Source of the DNA: Hyphomonadaceae bacterium
GTDB taxonomy: Bacteria > Pseudomonadota > Alphaproteobacteria > Caulobacterales > Aquidulcibacteraceae
Assembly: GCA_016791445.1 (NCBI GenBank)
Contig: JAEUMP010000002.1
Span: 124,001-188,000, forward strand
Length of the DNA: 64,000 nucleotides
Direction: 5' to 3'
This document shows, in pieces, positions 35,912 through 45,000 of this stretch. Within the stretch, counting starts at the first letter, position 1. Every line of letters starts with the position of its first letter. The translations under genes and the position numbers were made by a program. The notes below the pieces were generated by a model that was not told where the DNA came from, made no database searches, and worked only from the letters and a program-made list of their open reading frames with translations.

Positions 35912-37039
35912 GTGGCGAGACCAGCGGACAGGCGCGACCTTTCTCTCGTGCGCGAGAGCGCATCCACGACGCGGGTGCTCGATCTGGCGTTCATCGAGCA
36001 GCGCTTCGGCGACACCAAAGAGTATCTGAAGCGGCCGCTGTTCAAGAGCCCGCAGCTCAACTCCGCCATCATCATGAAACACGCGTTGCGGCTCAACGAG
36101 CGGCGGCTATTCAACGGGTTGCGGGTCACCGCAACGAAGATCGTGTTTCCGTTTTCCAAGACGGACCTGCGTCTCGGCGGCGCCGGCGTGTTCGTCGGCG
36201 AGCCTGACTTCGAGCGGACGCTGAAAGGGCGACTCGAGTATTCGCAGCCGGGCGGCTTCGACAGCGACATCGACCTGCTCCTGCTGCTGGATTCGCTGCC
36301 GTCCTTCGACCCGTTCCTGATGCGCGAGAGACTGCGTCAGTCGGGCATCGAACCTGCGCGCTGCTATTTCGACGTGTCCGAAGCGGACGCCTCGCGGATG
36401 CAGAAGTTCGTCACCAGCCAGATCGCGGCGCTCGTGGAATTGGCCTTCGCCGGTGAAATGCAGGCGCCTCGGGAATTGTCGTCGCGTCTCGCTGAAAAGC
36501 TGATGACCGACGAGACGGCGCAAAGTCTCGATCCGCTGCGGGCGACGCTGCGTCTTTCCGGCGAGGAATATCGCGAAGGCGTTTTCGCCTGGAAGGGCTT
36601 CCTCTACTACAAGTGGGTCGTGGGGGAGATTTCGCCGCGCATCGCCGATCTCGCGCGCAGCATCCTCGCCGCGCGGGTGCTCAATGCGACACGCGAGGAC
36701 GCAGCCGCCTACAACCAGTCGCGCCAGCGCATCGTGAAAATCCTCGGCGTCACCATGGGGCGGATACAGGCCGCGCTTGCGGAGTATGACGAGGCGTTCA
36801 AGGCCTTGAGCCAGGGCAAGCCCACTGCCTTCCGGGACTTCCTGCTGAGCGCGCCGAAAATGTTCCTCGTGATCGGCGAGGCCGTCGGCATCATCAAGCA
36901 CATCGACTCCTTCTGGCGCTTCCGCTTCCCGGCGGGGCGCACGCCGACGATGGAGTCCGACGAAGCGGCCGAAATCTTCCATGATTTCGAACTCACGCTG
37001 GGTGGGATCGAGGCCTCCCACAACGAACACGCGGCCTGA
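35912..37039 (+). CDS. Hypothetical protein
   Basis: The 375-residue soluble protein is mostly helical, with segments such as RFGDTKEYLKRPLFKSPQLN, FDSDIDLLLLLDSLPSFDPF and GVFAWKGFLYYKWVVGE. No catalytic motif is seen and no family is recognised. The start codon is GTG 35912. There is no obvious operon partner. Confidence 0.72.
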   Translation: MARPADRRDLSLVRESASTTRVLDLAFIEQRFGDTKEYLKRPLFKSPQLNSAIIMKHALRLNERRLFNGLRVTATKIVFPFSKTDLRLGGAGVFVGEPDFERTLKGRLEYSQPGGFDSDIDLLLLLDSLPSFDPFLMRERLRQSGIEPARCYFDVSEADASRMQKFVTSQIAALVELAFAGEMQAPRELSSRLAEKLMTDETAQSLDPLRATLRLSGEEYREGVFAWKGFLYYKWVVGEISPRIADLARSILAARVLNATREDAAAYNQSRQRIVKILGVTMGRIQAALAEYDEAFKALSQGKPTAFRDFLLSAPKMFLVIGEAVGIIKHIDSFWRFRFPAGRTPTMESDEAAEIFHDFELTLGGIEASHNEHAA

Positions 37040-37136
37040 TCGCGGGCTCCTCCGCTTCCGCAGCGGCAATCGCACCACTCTTCCCAATCGCGCGCCGGCC
37101 CGGCAGCATGGCGCGAACAACGAGAAGGAAGCGTCC

Positions 37137-38027
37137 ATGCCGCAGGTCCGGGCCAACAATATCGACATCGCCTATGAGAACTTCGGGCGCGACGGCGACC
37201 CGGCGGTGCTGCTCATCATGGGTTTCTCCGGGCAGTTGACGCTTTGGCCCGTTTCCTTTTGCGAGGGCCTCGCTGCTCTCGGTTATCGCGTGATCCGCTT
37301 CGACAATCGGGACGTGGGCCTCTCCACGCATCTCGCGCATCTCGGCGCGCCGGACATCGCCGGCCTGATGGCGACGCTGATGTCGGGCGGAAAGGCGGTC
37401 GCGCCGTATTCCCTCGACGACATGGCCGCCGATGCGGCAGGGCTGCTCGATGCGCTGGGGATTGCGAGCGCACACATCGTCGGCGCGTCGATGGGCGGCA
37501 TGATCGCGCAGCTCTTTGCGATCAATCACCCGGAAAAGACGAAGACGTTGGTGTCCATCATGTCCACGACAGGGCGACGCGATTTGCCGCCCGCGAAGCC
37601 GGAAGCGATGGCGGCGCTGATGACGCAGCCGGCGAGCACCTCGCGCGAGGACCGCATCGCGGCGGCGATCAACACCTGGCGGACGATCGGCAGCCCCGGC
37701 TATCCCGCCACCGATGCAGAACTGCGCGCCGGCGCCGAGCGCGACATCGATCGCGCGGCCTACGATCCGGCGGGGGTCGCGCGGCAGATGGCGGCGATCG
37801 TCGCCGCCGACCCTCGCAACGAGAGACTCGCCGGGGTCAGGGTCCCCACGCTGGTGATCCATGGCGTCGACGATCCGCTGGTCCCGGCGGAGGGCGGCAA
37901 GGACACCGCCGCGTCGGTTCCCGGCGCCGAACTCGCGCTCATCCCCGGCATGGGCCACGACTTCACCGAGGCGCTGGCGCCGGTCTATCTTGAGCGCATC
38001 GGCGGCTTCATCCGGAAGCACGGCTGA
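37137..38027 (+). CDS. Alpha/beta hydrolase
   Basis: The 296-residue hydrolase has a nucleophile elbow GASMGGM, the acid in HGVDDPLVP and His in IPGMGHDFTE, with the oxyanion strand LLIMGFSGQLTLW. It resembles esterases and haloperoxidase-like hydrolases. ATG 37137 follows GAGAAGGAA; the longer frame to 36981 is inside the previous gene. Confidence 0.9.
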   Translation: MPQVRANNIDIAYENFGRDGDPAVLLIMGFSGQLTLWPVSFCEGLAALGYRVIRFDNRDVGLSTHLAHLGAPDIAGLMATLMSGGKAVAPYSLDDMAADAAGLLDALGIASAHIVGASMGGMIAQLFAINHPEKTKTLVSIMSTTGRRDLPPAKPEAMAALMTQPASTSREDRIAAAINTWRTIGSPGYPATDAELRAGAERDIDRAAYDPAGVARQMAAIVAADPRNERLAGVRVPTLVIHGVDDPLVPAEGGKDTAASVPGAELALIPGMGHDFTEALAPVYLERIGGFIRKHG

Positions 38028-38215
38028 CCCAACGGCAGTCAGGTTCGGGCCGGAATCGGCCTGGATGGTGGCGGAATAGTCGCAGCCCTAGGGATGCGTG
38101 CGCCGGGACGCTGGCGGCACCCCGGTCGCGCCTTTACCATTTGGGCAAGACGCCATAATCATTAACAAAATGTGTGACGAAGGGCGTGCCTGCGCGTCCG
38201 GTAGGAGGGGTTGGC

Positions 38216-40486
38216 ATGTTCAAGGCATGGTCTGCTGCGGCTGTCGCCGGGGTCATCGCAGTGGCGGTCTTCTGGCCCCAGGGGGCGCCCGCGCAAGCGC
38301 GCGGAGACGCGTGTACGCGGGAACTCGCGCGCAGCACGCTTGAGGGCGTCGACGCTGCCGATTCCAACGCCCAACTCCAGGTGGGCGAAGCCTGCCGGCG
38401 GGTCGCGGCCACGGCGCGCGGCATCCAGGCGGCGCGTGCGCGCTTCTATTCCGGACGGGCCTTCTCCCGCGCGGGCCAGACCGATGAAGCGATCCGACAA
38501 CTCGAAGCCGCGGTGAACACCGGCCTCGACTTCGAGCCCGATTTCCGCGCCGAACTCCGCGCCGGCCAACTGGAGCTTGCTCAGGCCTATCTCAACTCCG
38601 GGCGGATCGAAGCGGCGCGTCGTCTGCTCTCAAGCCCGACGCTGAGCCCTGCCGATCCGGCGGTGGCATACCAGCGTGCGCTGCTCAGCCTCGCGGAACT
38701 CGGACCGGCAGGCGAAGAAGGCGCATTCAACGCCCTCAAGGTGACGTTCGCACAGGACGCCGTGCGCATGCGCGCCGCGCCGGGCGGACCGAGCTTTCTG
38801 ACGGCGGCGGAAATCTCGCGCGGTCGTTCGTGGCTGTTCCGTCTCGGGCAATCGCTGGCGCAGGCCTCGCTCCGCGCCGAAGGTCGCGACGTGGTGCAAC
38901 GGCGCAGCGATGCGCAACGTGCGATCGATTTCCTCGGCCCGATGGCGGCGGCGATTGACGCGGCATGCCCTGATCCGTCCCCGATCGACTGCGCCACCGG
39001 CATCGGCGGCACCGAAGCAATCGGCGCGCTCCCGGCAAAGGCGGCCCCGACGCGCGAGCAATTGCTCGACGTGTTCTTCCAGATCGGCATCGCGCACCTG
39101 AAGGCCGCCGGCCTGCAGGAAAGCCCTGGTTTCTCGGCTCTCGGCGGCGCGGCGGGCATGAGCGGCGTCGGCGCGCTCGATTGCGTCAGCAGCAATCTGT
39201 CTCTCGACGCCGCGCAGCATTTCCAGAATGCGCGGTATGCCTTCGATACCTACACGCGCAGGTCTTCCACCTCGTCGGCCTCGTCGGCGGATGCGCGTTG
39301 GGGCCTGGGCTGCACGATCCTCGCGAACCTGCCGAACGTGTCAGATCCGAATGAGCGGCAACGCCAGATCGCGCAGGCGATCGAGCAACTGCGTCTCGCG
39401 CCGAACCGGCCCCTCACCATGCTCACGCTTGCGCGCGCGCAGGTGATGCAGGGCCAGTACGACGGCGCGCGCGCGAGCTTCAAGCAGGCGCTCGATCTCT
39501 CCGGTGCGGCGACGCGCTGCCCGCGCGGCGATGTGGAGTTTGTTCCGGGCAACCGTGATGCGCTCGCATCGCGCATCTATCTTGAGGTCGCGCGCACGCG
39601 GTACGCTTACGGCGCCGCGCCGCGCGAAAGCGATGCGATGATCGGCGGCGATCTGTATTATCGCGCGATAAGCGAAGTGGCGGCCGCGCGGCCTGCGAGC
39701 CTGCGTGAGGCCGAGCCCGACCTGCGGTGCGCGGTCTATCTCAACTTCGACAATGTCGAGGCGCGTCTCACGCTCGGCCATCTCTACCTGAAACTCGGCG
39801 CCGAGCCGTCCGGCGGACCGCAACTCGATCGTCCACCCTACCCGAAGGCCGAGCAGGCGCTGCAGTACTTCACGCGGCGCCAGACAGGCAGCGTCGACGG
39901 CAACGCCGAGGGCCTCTTCCTCGCCAGCCAGCGCTATACGCTTGCGCAGCAGTATGCGCTCGCCGATCCGGCGCGCGCGCGCAGCACCACCGACCGCACC
40001 TTCCTGCGGGATGGCGAACTGGCGGTCAGCTATGCGTCACAGGCCTACAGCCTCACGCAGCGCCCGCAGTTCCGCAATCAGGCGTGTCGTGCGCAAATCC
40101 TCTTCGGCCAGATCGGCGAGCAGGGCTTCTGCGCGGCGGCGGGCGTCGGCGAGGATCGGGCGGAAACGCTGCTCTACGAGGGCATGTACTGGCTGCGTCG
40201 CGGCCAGCGCGAGGCGCGCACCGACGATCGTTTGAAGAGCTGGTCGCGTTCGATCCAGGCGTTCAACCGCGGCGTCGCCGAGAAGATGATCGGGCAGACG
40301 GTCGCGTCCGCCAACCCCGGTCAGCCGCAGCAGATCGATCTCGGCGCGCTCCTCACTTACGGCCAGCGCTATGTGTTGGCCTGCCGCGGCATCAACTACA
40401 ACGACGGCGAAGTGACCGCGCCCGAAGTAAAGGAGTTCTTCCGTCTGTCCGGCATCCCGTTGCAGTGCGGAGGGCGCCCGAGCTGA
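38216..40486 (+). CDS. Exported TPR-rich protein
   Basis: The 756-residue protein starts behind TAGGAGGGG. Residues 1-27 are a signal peptide (ending APAQA). TPR-like repeats occur at about 60-130 (GIQAARARFYSGRAFSRAGQ...) and about 380-430 (PLTMLTLARAQVMQGQYDGARASF), plus others toward the C-terminus. Cysteines are scattered (CTREL, CPDPSPIDC, CPRGD), fitting the periplasm. It heads the envelope cluster that runs to 47.1 kb. The role is unknown; TPRs suggest an assembly scaffold. Confidence 0.8.
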   Translation: MFKAWSAAAVAGVIAVAVFWPQGAPAQARGDACTRELARSTLEGVDAADSNAQLQVGEACRRVAATARGIQAARARFYSGRAFSRAGQTDEAIRQLEAAVNTGLDFEPDFRAELRAGQLELAQAYLNSGRIEAARRLLSSPTLSPADPAVAYQRALLSLAELGPAGEEGAFNALKVTFAQDAVRMRAAPGGPSFLTAAEISRGRSWLFRLGQSLAQASLRAEGRDVVQRRSDAQRAIDFLGPMAAAIDAACPDPSPIDCATGIGGTEAIGALPAKAAPTREQLLDVFFQIGIAHLKAAGLQESPGFSALGGAAGMSGVGALDCVSSNLSLDAAQHFQNARYAFDTYTRRSSTSSASSADARWGLGCTILANLPNVSDPNERQRQIAQAIEQLRLAPNRPLTMLTLARAQVMQGQYDGARASFKQALDLSGAATRCPRGDVEFVPGNRDALASRIYLEVARTRYAYGAAPRESDAMIGGDLYYRAISEVAAARPASLREAEPDLRCAVYLNFDNVEARLTLGHLYLKLGAEPSGGPQLDRPPYPKAEQALQYFTRRQTGSVDGNAEGLFLASQRYTLAQQYALADPARARSTTDRTFLRDGELAVSYASQAYSLTQRPQFRNQACRAQILFGQIGEQGFCAAAGVGEDRAETLLYEGMYWLRRGQREARTDDRLKSWSRSIQAFNRGVAEKMIGQTVASANPGQPQQIDLGALLTYGQRYVLACRGINYNDGEVTAPEVKEFFRLSGIPLQCGGRPS

Positions 40487-40507
40487 TCGGCGCGCGGTGA
40501 GCCAGTC

Positions 40508-41242
40508 ATGGATGAACCCGAGGATCCGATTGGCGGTTTGCCGGACATCGTCCGCAACGCCGATCGTCCGATCATCATCTACCAGGGAGGACCGCCGAAC
40601 CAGCTGGATCAGGCGGCGAGCAATTCGCTTGGCCTCTTGTCCTGGCTCGCCTTGCTCAGCCTTTGCCTGTTCATCATCGGCTTCTGCTTCTGGAGCGTCT
40701 GGAATCCCGCGCACGACCCGAAACAGGCGTCGCTCGTCTACGCCGAAGGGCGTCCGCTCGGACTGGCCCGTCAAGTCGAGGAACGCCGCCAGATCAACAA
40801 GACTGCTGACGGGGTCGTGAGCTATCTTGATCGCCTCCGCGCGGACAATTTCGATCGTCGCCGGACGCGTGCGAGTCATGCGCTGTTCTCCGGTCCGGGC
40901 GGCATCGACGAACTGCGCCGCGATTGGGACGCCAAATGCCAGAGCGTGCGCGAGAGCATCTACGATCGCCGCATCGGTCGTCTCGATGCGCAGATCGCCG
41001 AACTCCAACGTCAGCGCGCGCGCCAGTCTGACGCCGTTCAGGCGGCGCGGCTCGACGAGGACCTGCAGACTCTGGTGCGCCAGCGCACGCTGGAGACCGC
41101 CAATCGGCGCGCCGACAGCGATCCGGCGTTGCGCTGCACGCCGAGCGCGCTCGCGCCGCTGTGCGCCGCCGAGAGCGCCGAACCCTGGTGTCGCCCCGAG
41201 CGCGCGGCGCCGCGCGAATTCACCGGCAAGGCCGTGCGATGA
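40508..41242 (+). CDS. Membrane-anchored coiled-coil protein
   Basis: The 244-residue protein has an N-terminal cytoplasmic-type segment (DEPEDPIGGLPDIVRNADRP) and one membrane helix at about 41-64. A charged helical region (about 85-200: RLDAQIAELQRQRARQSDA) is probably a coiled coil, followed by a cysteine-containing C-terminus. It lies 21 bp after the TPR gene and overlaps the next gene by ATGA, so the three are almost certainly cotranscribed. Confidence 0.77.
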   Translation: MDEPEDPIGGLPDIVRNADRPIIIYQGGPPNQLDQAASNSLGLLSWLALLSLCLFIIGFCFWSVWNPAHDPKQASLVYAEGRPLGLARQVEERRQINKTADGVVSYLDRLRADNFDRRRTRASHALFSGPGGIDELRRDWDAKCQSVRESIYDRRIGRLDAQIAELQRQRARQSDAVQAARLDEDLQTLVRQRTLETANRRADSDPALRCTPSALAPLCAAESAEPWCRPERAAPREFTGKAVR

Positions 41243-41688
41243 TCGGTACGGTCACGCCTCCGCCCGAAGCCGAAGACGGCAGACATGCGCTGCGGCGTCC
41301 CGGAGTCGTTTGGCGCACAGTGCGGCGGTCGGCGGCGTGGGTCGCCAAATCGGTCGTGCGCCTTTGGGTTGTCGGGCTTCTCGTGGCGGCCGCCATGGGC
41401 AGCGGCGTGGCGCTGAACCAGATGTTCCAGGCGCAGGCGCAACTCGAAGCGCTGCGCGAGGAGCCGGGACCCGACGTCTTCGCGGTCATCGCTTACCGTC
41501 GCGAACTGGCGCGACAGATAGAAGAGATGGGGCGGGTGCGCTCCGAGGACGCCGTGCCGCAACCGCCCGCGCGCCCGGTGTTGCTTGAAGAGATCGACAT
41601 TGCGCGACAGCGCAACCGGCAGGTGGTGACGCAAGGCGTCGCCACCACGCCGTCGGCGGCGTCACCGGTGGTGAACGCGCCCGACTGA
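41239..41688 (+). CDS. Small single-pass membrane protein ending in PVVNAPD
   Basis: The 149-residue protein has one membrane helix at about 38-60 (VVRLWVVGLLVAAAMGSGV) followed by a short helical region. Its last seven residues, PVVNAPD, are identical to the end of the next gene's product. It is translationally coupled to the upstream gene (ATGA). No family is recognised. Confidence 0.75.
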   Translation: MIGTVTPPPEAEDGRHALRRPGVVWRTVRRSAAWVAKSVVRLWVVGLLVAAAMGSGVALNQMFQAQAQLEALREEPGPDVFAVIAYRRELARQIEEMGRVRSEDAVPQPPARPVLLEEIDIARQRNRQVVTQGVATTPSAASPVVNAPD

Positions 41689-41750
41689 ACGGGTCAGGAA
41701 GAGGACGGAGAGGCGCGCTTCGCGCGCGCCCTTTTGGAGAAAGATGGGTC

Positions 41751-42782
41751 ATGGCTAGTCTGGCGTTCTTCCTGCTCATCGGCGCGCTGCTGATGTTCAT
41801 GGTCAGCACCCGTCAGTGGGCGCTCTGGATGCGCGGCGGCGTCTGGGCCGGGGGGCTTCTGCTGCTGATGGTGGCGTGGCTCCTTCTCGGCAGCAGCGAA
41901 CGCGATCCCGAACTCGCAACCGCGCTCGCCGATCTCGCCGCGAAGTGGAACCGGCCCGGCGAGAGCCTGCTGCTGCGCATGCTCGACAGCAACGGCGCGA
42001 CGGTGTCGCGGATGATCCTGTCGCTGTTCGACATCTTCCTCTTCTTCGCGGTCGTCGTCGGGGTGCTGGCGCTCGTCGCGTTCCGTCCCGGCGAGGAAAT
42101 GGAAAAGGCGATCCGGCCGATCATGATCGGCATGATCGGCGCCATCGTCGGCGGCGTCTTCGCGCTCGGCATGGTCGGCACGGGCTTCGGCACCAGCAAG
42201 GAGCGCCAGGCCTATGCGGGTCCGGTGGCGCGCGACACCGTTCATACGGCCGAGCAGATCATGCTTAACGGCGATCTCCTGCGACTTCGCGGCATTGATG
42301 CGCCGGAACCCGGTCAGGTCTGCCGGCTCGGCGCGCGGGTGCAGGACTGCAGCGATGAAGCCAAACGCGCGCTCACCCGGATGATCGACGGCGCCTACAT
42401 CATGTGCGCGCTGGAGCGTCCCCGCGATCCGCGCGATCCCGACCGTCTCGAGCGCGTGGCGACCTGCAACGCGGTGCGTCCCGGCGGCGACGAGTTCAAC
42501 ATCGCGCGCCGGATGGTAGAGGAAGGTTATGCGCTGGGAGTCGACGGCGCCTATGCAGCCGAAGCGGCAGAGGCGACCGCGCGCGCGCGCGGACTGGCGG
42601 CATGGTGCACCGTGCGTCCCGACGCCTGGGCGAAGTTCACGGCGGCGCAGAAGGCCGCGTTCCGCGACCGGGGCGCCTATCCGCCGGGAACGCCCGTCAT
42701 CGGCACCTGCGGCCCGCCGCCCCGCGTCGGAGCCCCAAAGCGCCCGCAAAACCCGACGCCCGTGGTCAACGCGCCGGATTGA
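41751..42782 (+). CDS. Four-helix membrane protein with C-terminal SNase-like domain
   Basis: The 343-residue protein has membrane segments at about 4-20, 29-47, 91-111 and 122-146. The C-terminal region (about 165-290) resembles a staphylococcal nuclease fold: LLRLRGIDAPEPGQVC (R180), SDEAKRAL (E203) and LERVATC (R235) give a plausible Arg-Glu-Arg site. Six cysteines and the positive-inside rule point to a periplasmic nuclease-like domain. It ends in PVVNAPD like its neighbour. Activity is not established by sequence. Confidence 0.75.
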   Translation: MASLAFFLLIGALLMFMVSTRQWALWMRGGVWAGGLLLLMVAWLLLGSSERDPELATALADLAAKWNRPGESLLLRMLDSNGATVSRMILSLFDIFLFFAVVVGVLALVAFRPGEEMEKAIRPIMIGMIGAIVGGVFALGMVGTGFGTSKERQAYAGPVARDTVHTAEQIMLNGDLLRLRGIDAPEPGQVCRLGARVQDCSDEAKRALTRMIDGAYIMCALERPRDPRDPDRLERVATCNAVRPGGDEFNIARRMVEEGYALGVDGAYAAEAAEATARARGLAAWCTVRPDAWAKFTAAQKAAFRDRGAYPPGTPVIGTCGPPPRVGAPKRPQNPTPVVNAPD

Positions 42783-42839
42783 GCAGCTTCAGTGCTCGAG
42801 GGCCGGACCTCTGCGTAGTCTCGGATGCTGCATGCGCGG

Positions 42840-44810
42840 TTAGTTGCAAGCCGCCCCGGAAATGTTCGGCGTGACGCCCGCGCGCAGCAAGAGGTCCGGC
42901 AGCACGGCAGAGGAGACCGAGTAGAGCACCGAGCTTGCGCCCCGTGACGCGAGCTGCGTGTTCACTCCGACCACGCGGTGGCAAGCATCGAATAATGGCC
43001 CCCCCGAGTTGCCCGGGCTGATCGTCGCGTCGTGTTGCACGAGACGGGTATTGCCCGTACCGCGCGACTGCAAGGTTTGACCCGGTATCACCCTAGAAAC
43101 GATCCCCTTCGTTAGGCTGGCAATGCGACGGTCTTCGGTCACCATTCCTTCTGCGAGCCCAGGGAAGCCGAATGCCCAAACGTCGGCCCCTTGAGGAACT
43201 TCGCGGGATGCCAGGCTCAGCGTCCGGCCCTGAAGGCCGGGCACGCGAAGGATCGCGATGTCGTGCTGGGGATATTGCGCGATAACCTGGGCGGCGAGGC
43301 CGTCGCGGGGGTGGGCGCCGTTTGGAACTACGAGGAGGCCGCGATTGCCTTCTACGACGTGAACGTTGGTTACGACGACTTCGGGCGCCACCAGAAATCC
43401 GGAGCCGGTTCCGCCGCGGCGATCTCCAAGTCGATTATAGATGAACAATACGGACCGTGACACACGATCCGCCTGAAATCTTCCACCTGACGTGGTGGGC
43501 GGAAGGGCGTCGAGCGCGGCCTGCCTTTGTGCGGCGCGCTGCGCTTCCTGACTGATGCGCTCTTCGGTCTGTGCGAGTTGTGAAACACGTGCACGGGCGT
43601 TGGCGAGTGTCTGGCCGTGACCGCCCGCTTGAAGCGCCTCCACGACGGTACCATTAGATTCATAGCGCTGGAGGACGTTGCGTGCGGCGGATGCGTCAGT
43701 CGCCCCTTGCATAGCGAGGTTCAGGGCGGTGGCGATCTCGCCGGCGCGCGACGTGAGGGCGGCGCGCACGCGCGTGCGCGCCAAAGGCGTGGCAGAATCG
43801 CCTAGCGCCGAGCGGCAGGAATCGAGTTCGCTCACTGCGGCATCGAGCGCGAGGAGATCGTTGACGGAGTTTGGTTGGCCTGTCGCGAGCGTAGTGGCCA
43901 GCGCGCGATCAGCGGCGGGCATGCCTTGGTTTCGCAGCCGGGTTACAACGCCGAGACGCCGCACGCCGCTCGCAGTGTCATAGATGGCGGCGAGTTGTCG
44001 ATCCACCTGCAGCAGATCGGCGCGCGCGCGCGCGCGTTGCGGGTTTGCGGCCATGCGCTGATCGAATTCCATCTTCTGGCGGGTGGCCTCCGCCAGAGCG
44101 ACTGTCCGGCCATTTACGCGTCGTCCGGCGACCGCTTCGTTGATGAAGTTCGCCTCCGCCACTTCTGCGGGTGTCAACGCCATGGCGTCGTAGGCTCGAA
44201 GTCGATCAGCGCGCAGCCGCGCCAGCGTGTTCGACACGTCTCCGCCGCCCGTTGACGGAAGTGTCTGGACGTCCGCAACGACATTGGCGATGGCGACACC
44301 GAACGGTGTCGCGCCGAGGGCGCTGATGCGTGAGAGTGAAGCCATGGCGCATAGCCGCTTCACGTCTCCTGTACCGCTCGCAGCCGCGCCCCAAGCAAAA
44401 CTGCCGTCGCCTCCCACGGCCTGAAAGAGCACAGAGCCGTTGACCGGGCCGCCCAATGACACCTGGGCGTTGAACGACCCGCCGCGCGGACACGGCGTGA
44501 CGTTGACGCCGAACTCCGAGGCAACAAGCGTGCATCCGCCGCCATCGCTCCGGGCGGATAGCGCGATGAAGCGGGTCTCCGGCGTTCCGCCCGGCAAGCC
44601 ATCCAAGATGGCGAGTTCGGCGCGTCCGGCCCCGTCGTCCGCCAATTCCAGCCAAATTCCTCCCGACAGCGCGCCGCGATAGACGTTTGAGCTGGCTGTC
44701 CCTTGCGACTGTTGCTGCGCACCGCCTTCGCCGCCGGTGATCAGGAGACAGGCAAACAGCAAGAGTGATACTGCGCAGACCGATAGGCGCGAACGTGTGG
44801 CCACACTCAT
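42840..44810 (-). CDS. Exported trypsin-like serine protease with long N-terminal region
   Basis: The 656-residue protein has a signal peptide (MSVATRSRLSVCAVSLLLFACLL). A helical and coiled-coil middle region of about 250-450 follows, then a C-terminal trypsin-fold domain (about 465-650). The triad is H484 (VTNVHVVEG), D517 (QHDIAIL) and S602 (SPGNSGGPLF). It lacks a PDZ domain, unlike DegP. ATG 44810 follows GGGGGA. It lies convergent to the TPR operon and divergent from the glycine-zipper gene. Confidence 0.87.
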   Translation of the reverse strand: MSVATRSRLSVCAVSLLLFACLLITGGEGGAQQQSQGTASSNVYRGALSGGIWLELADDGAGRAELAILDGLPGGTPETRFIALSARSDGGGCTLVASEFGVNVTPCPRGGSFNAQVSLGGPVNGSVLFQAVGGDGSFAWGAAASGTGDVKRLCAMASLSRISALGATPFGVAIANVVADVQTLPSTGGGDVSNTLARLRADRLRAYDAMALTPAEVAEANFINEAVAGRRVNGRTVALAEATRQKMEFDQRMAANPQRARARADLLQVDRQLAAIYDTASGVRRLGVVTRLRNQGMPAADRALATTLATGQPNSVNDLLALDAAVSELDSCRSALGDSATPLARTRVRAALTSRAGEIATALNLAMQGATDASAARNVLQRYESNGTVVEALQAGGHGQTLANARARVSQLAQTEERISQEAQRAAQRQAALDALPPTTSGGRFQADRVSRSVLFIYNRLGDRRGGTGSGFLVAPEVVVTNVHVVEGNRGLLVVPNGAHPRDGLAAQVIAQYPQHDIAILRVPGLQGRTLSLASREVPQGADVWAFGFPGLAEGMVTEDRRIASLTKGIVSRVIPGQTLQSRGTGNTRLVQHDATISPGNSGGPLFDACHRVVGVNTQLASRGASSVLYSVSSAVLPDLLLRAGVTPNISGAACN

Positions 44811-45000
44811 GACATTCCCCCAGCAACAGGCGAGTTTTGTCCAGTCAAACGGCGAAGTCCAGATCATGAGGCGTTGGAAATTGCGGGTGCGCGCCGGCGC
44901 TGCGTCCGGGTTGTGCTCGGATCGAAAGTTGACGCCGTCGGAGTTGGGCGCCTAAATCCCGGAGGGCATTTCGCTGATGCGGACTTTGTGGGAGGGGTTG
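44811..45000. promoter_or_regulatory. Divergent control region, candidate promoter
   Basis: Between the protease and the glycine-zipper gene, TTGACG (44929-44934) and TAAATC (44953-44958) are separated by 18 bp, reading toward the plus-strand gene. The match at -10 is weak. Confidence 0.3.
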
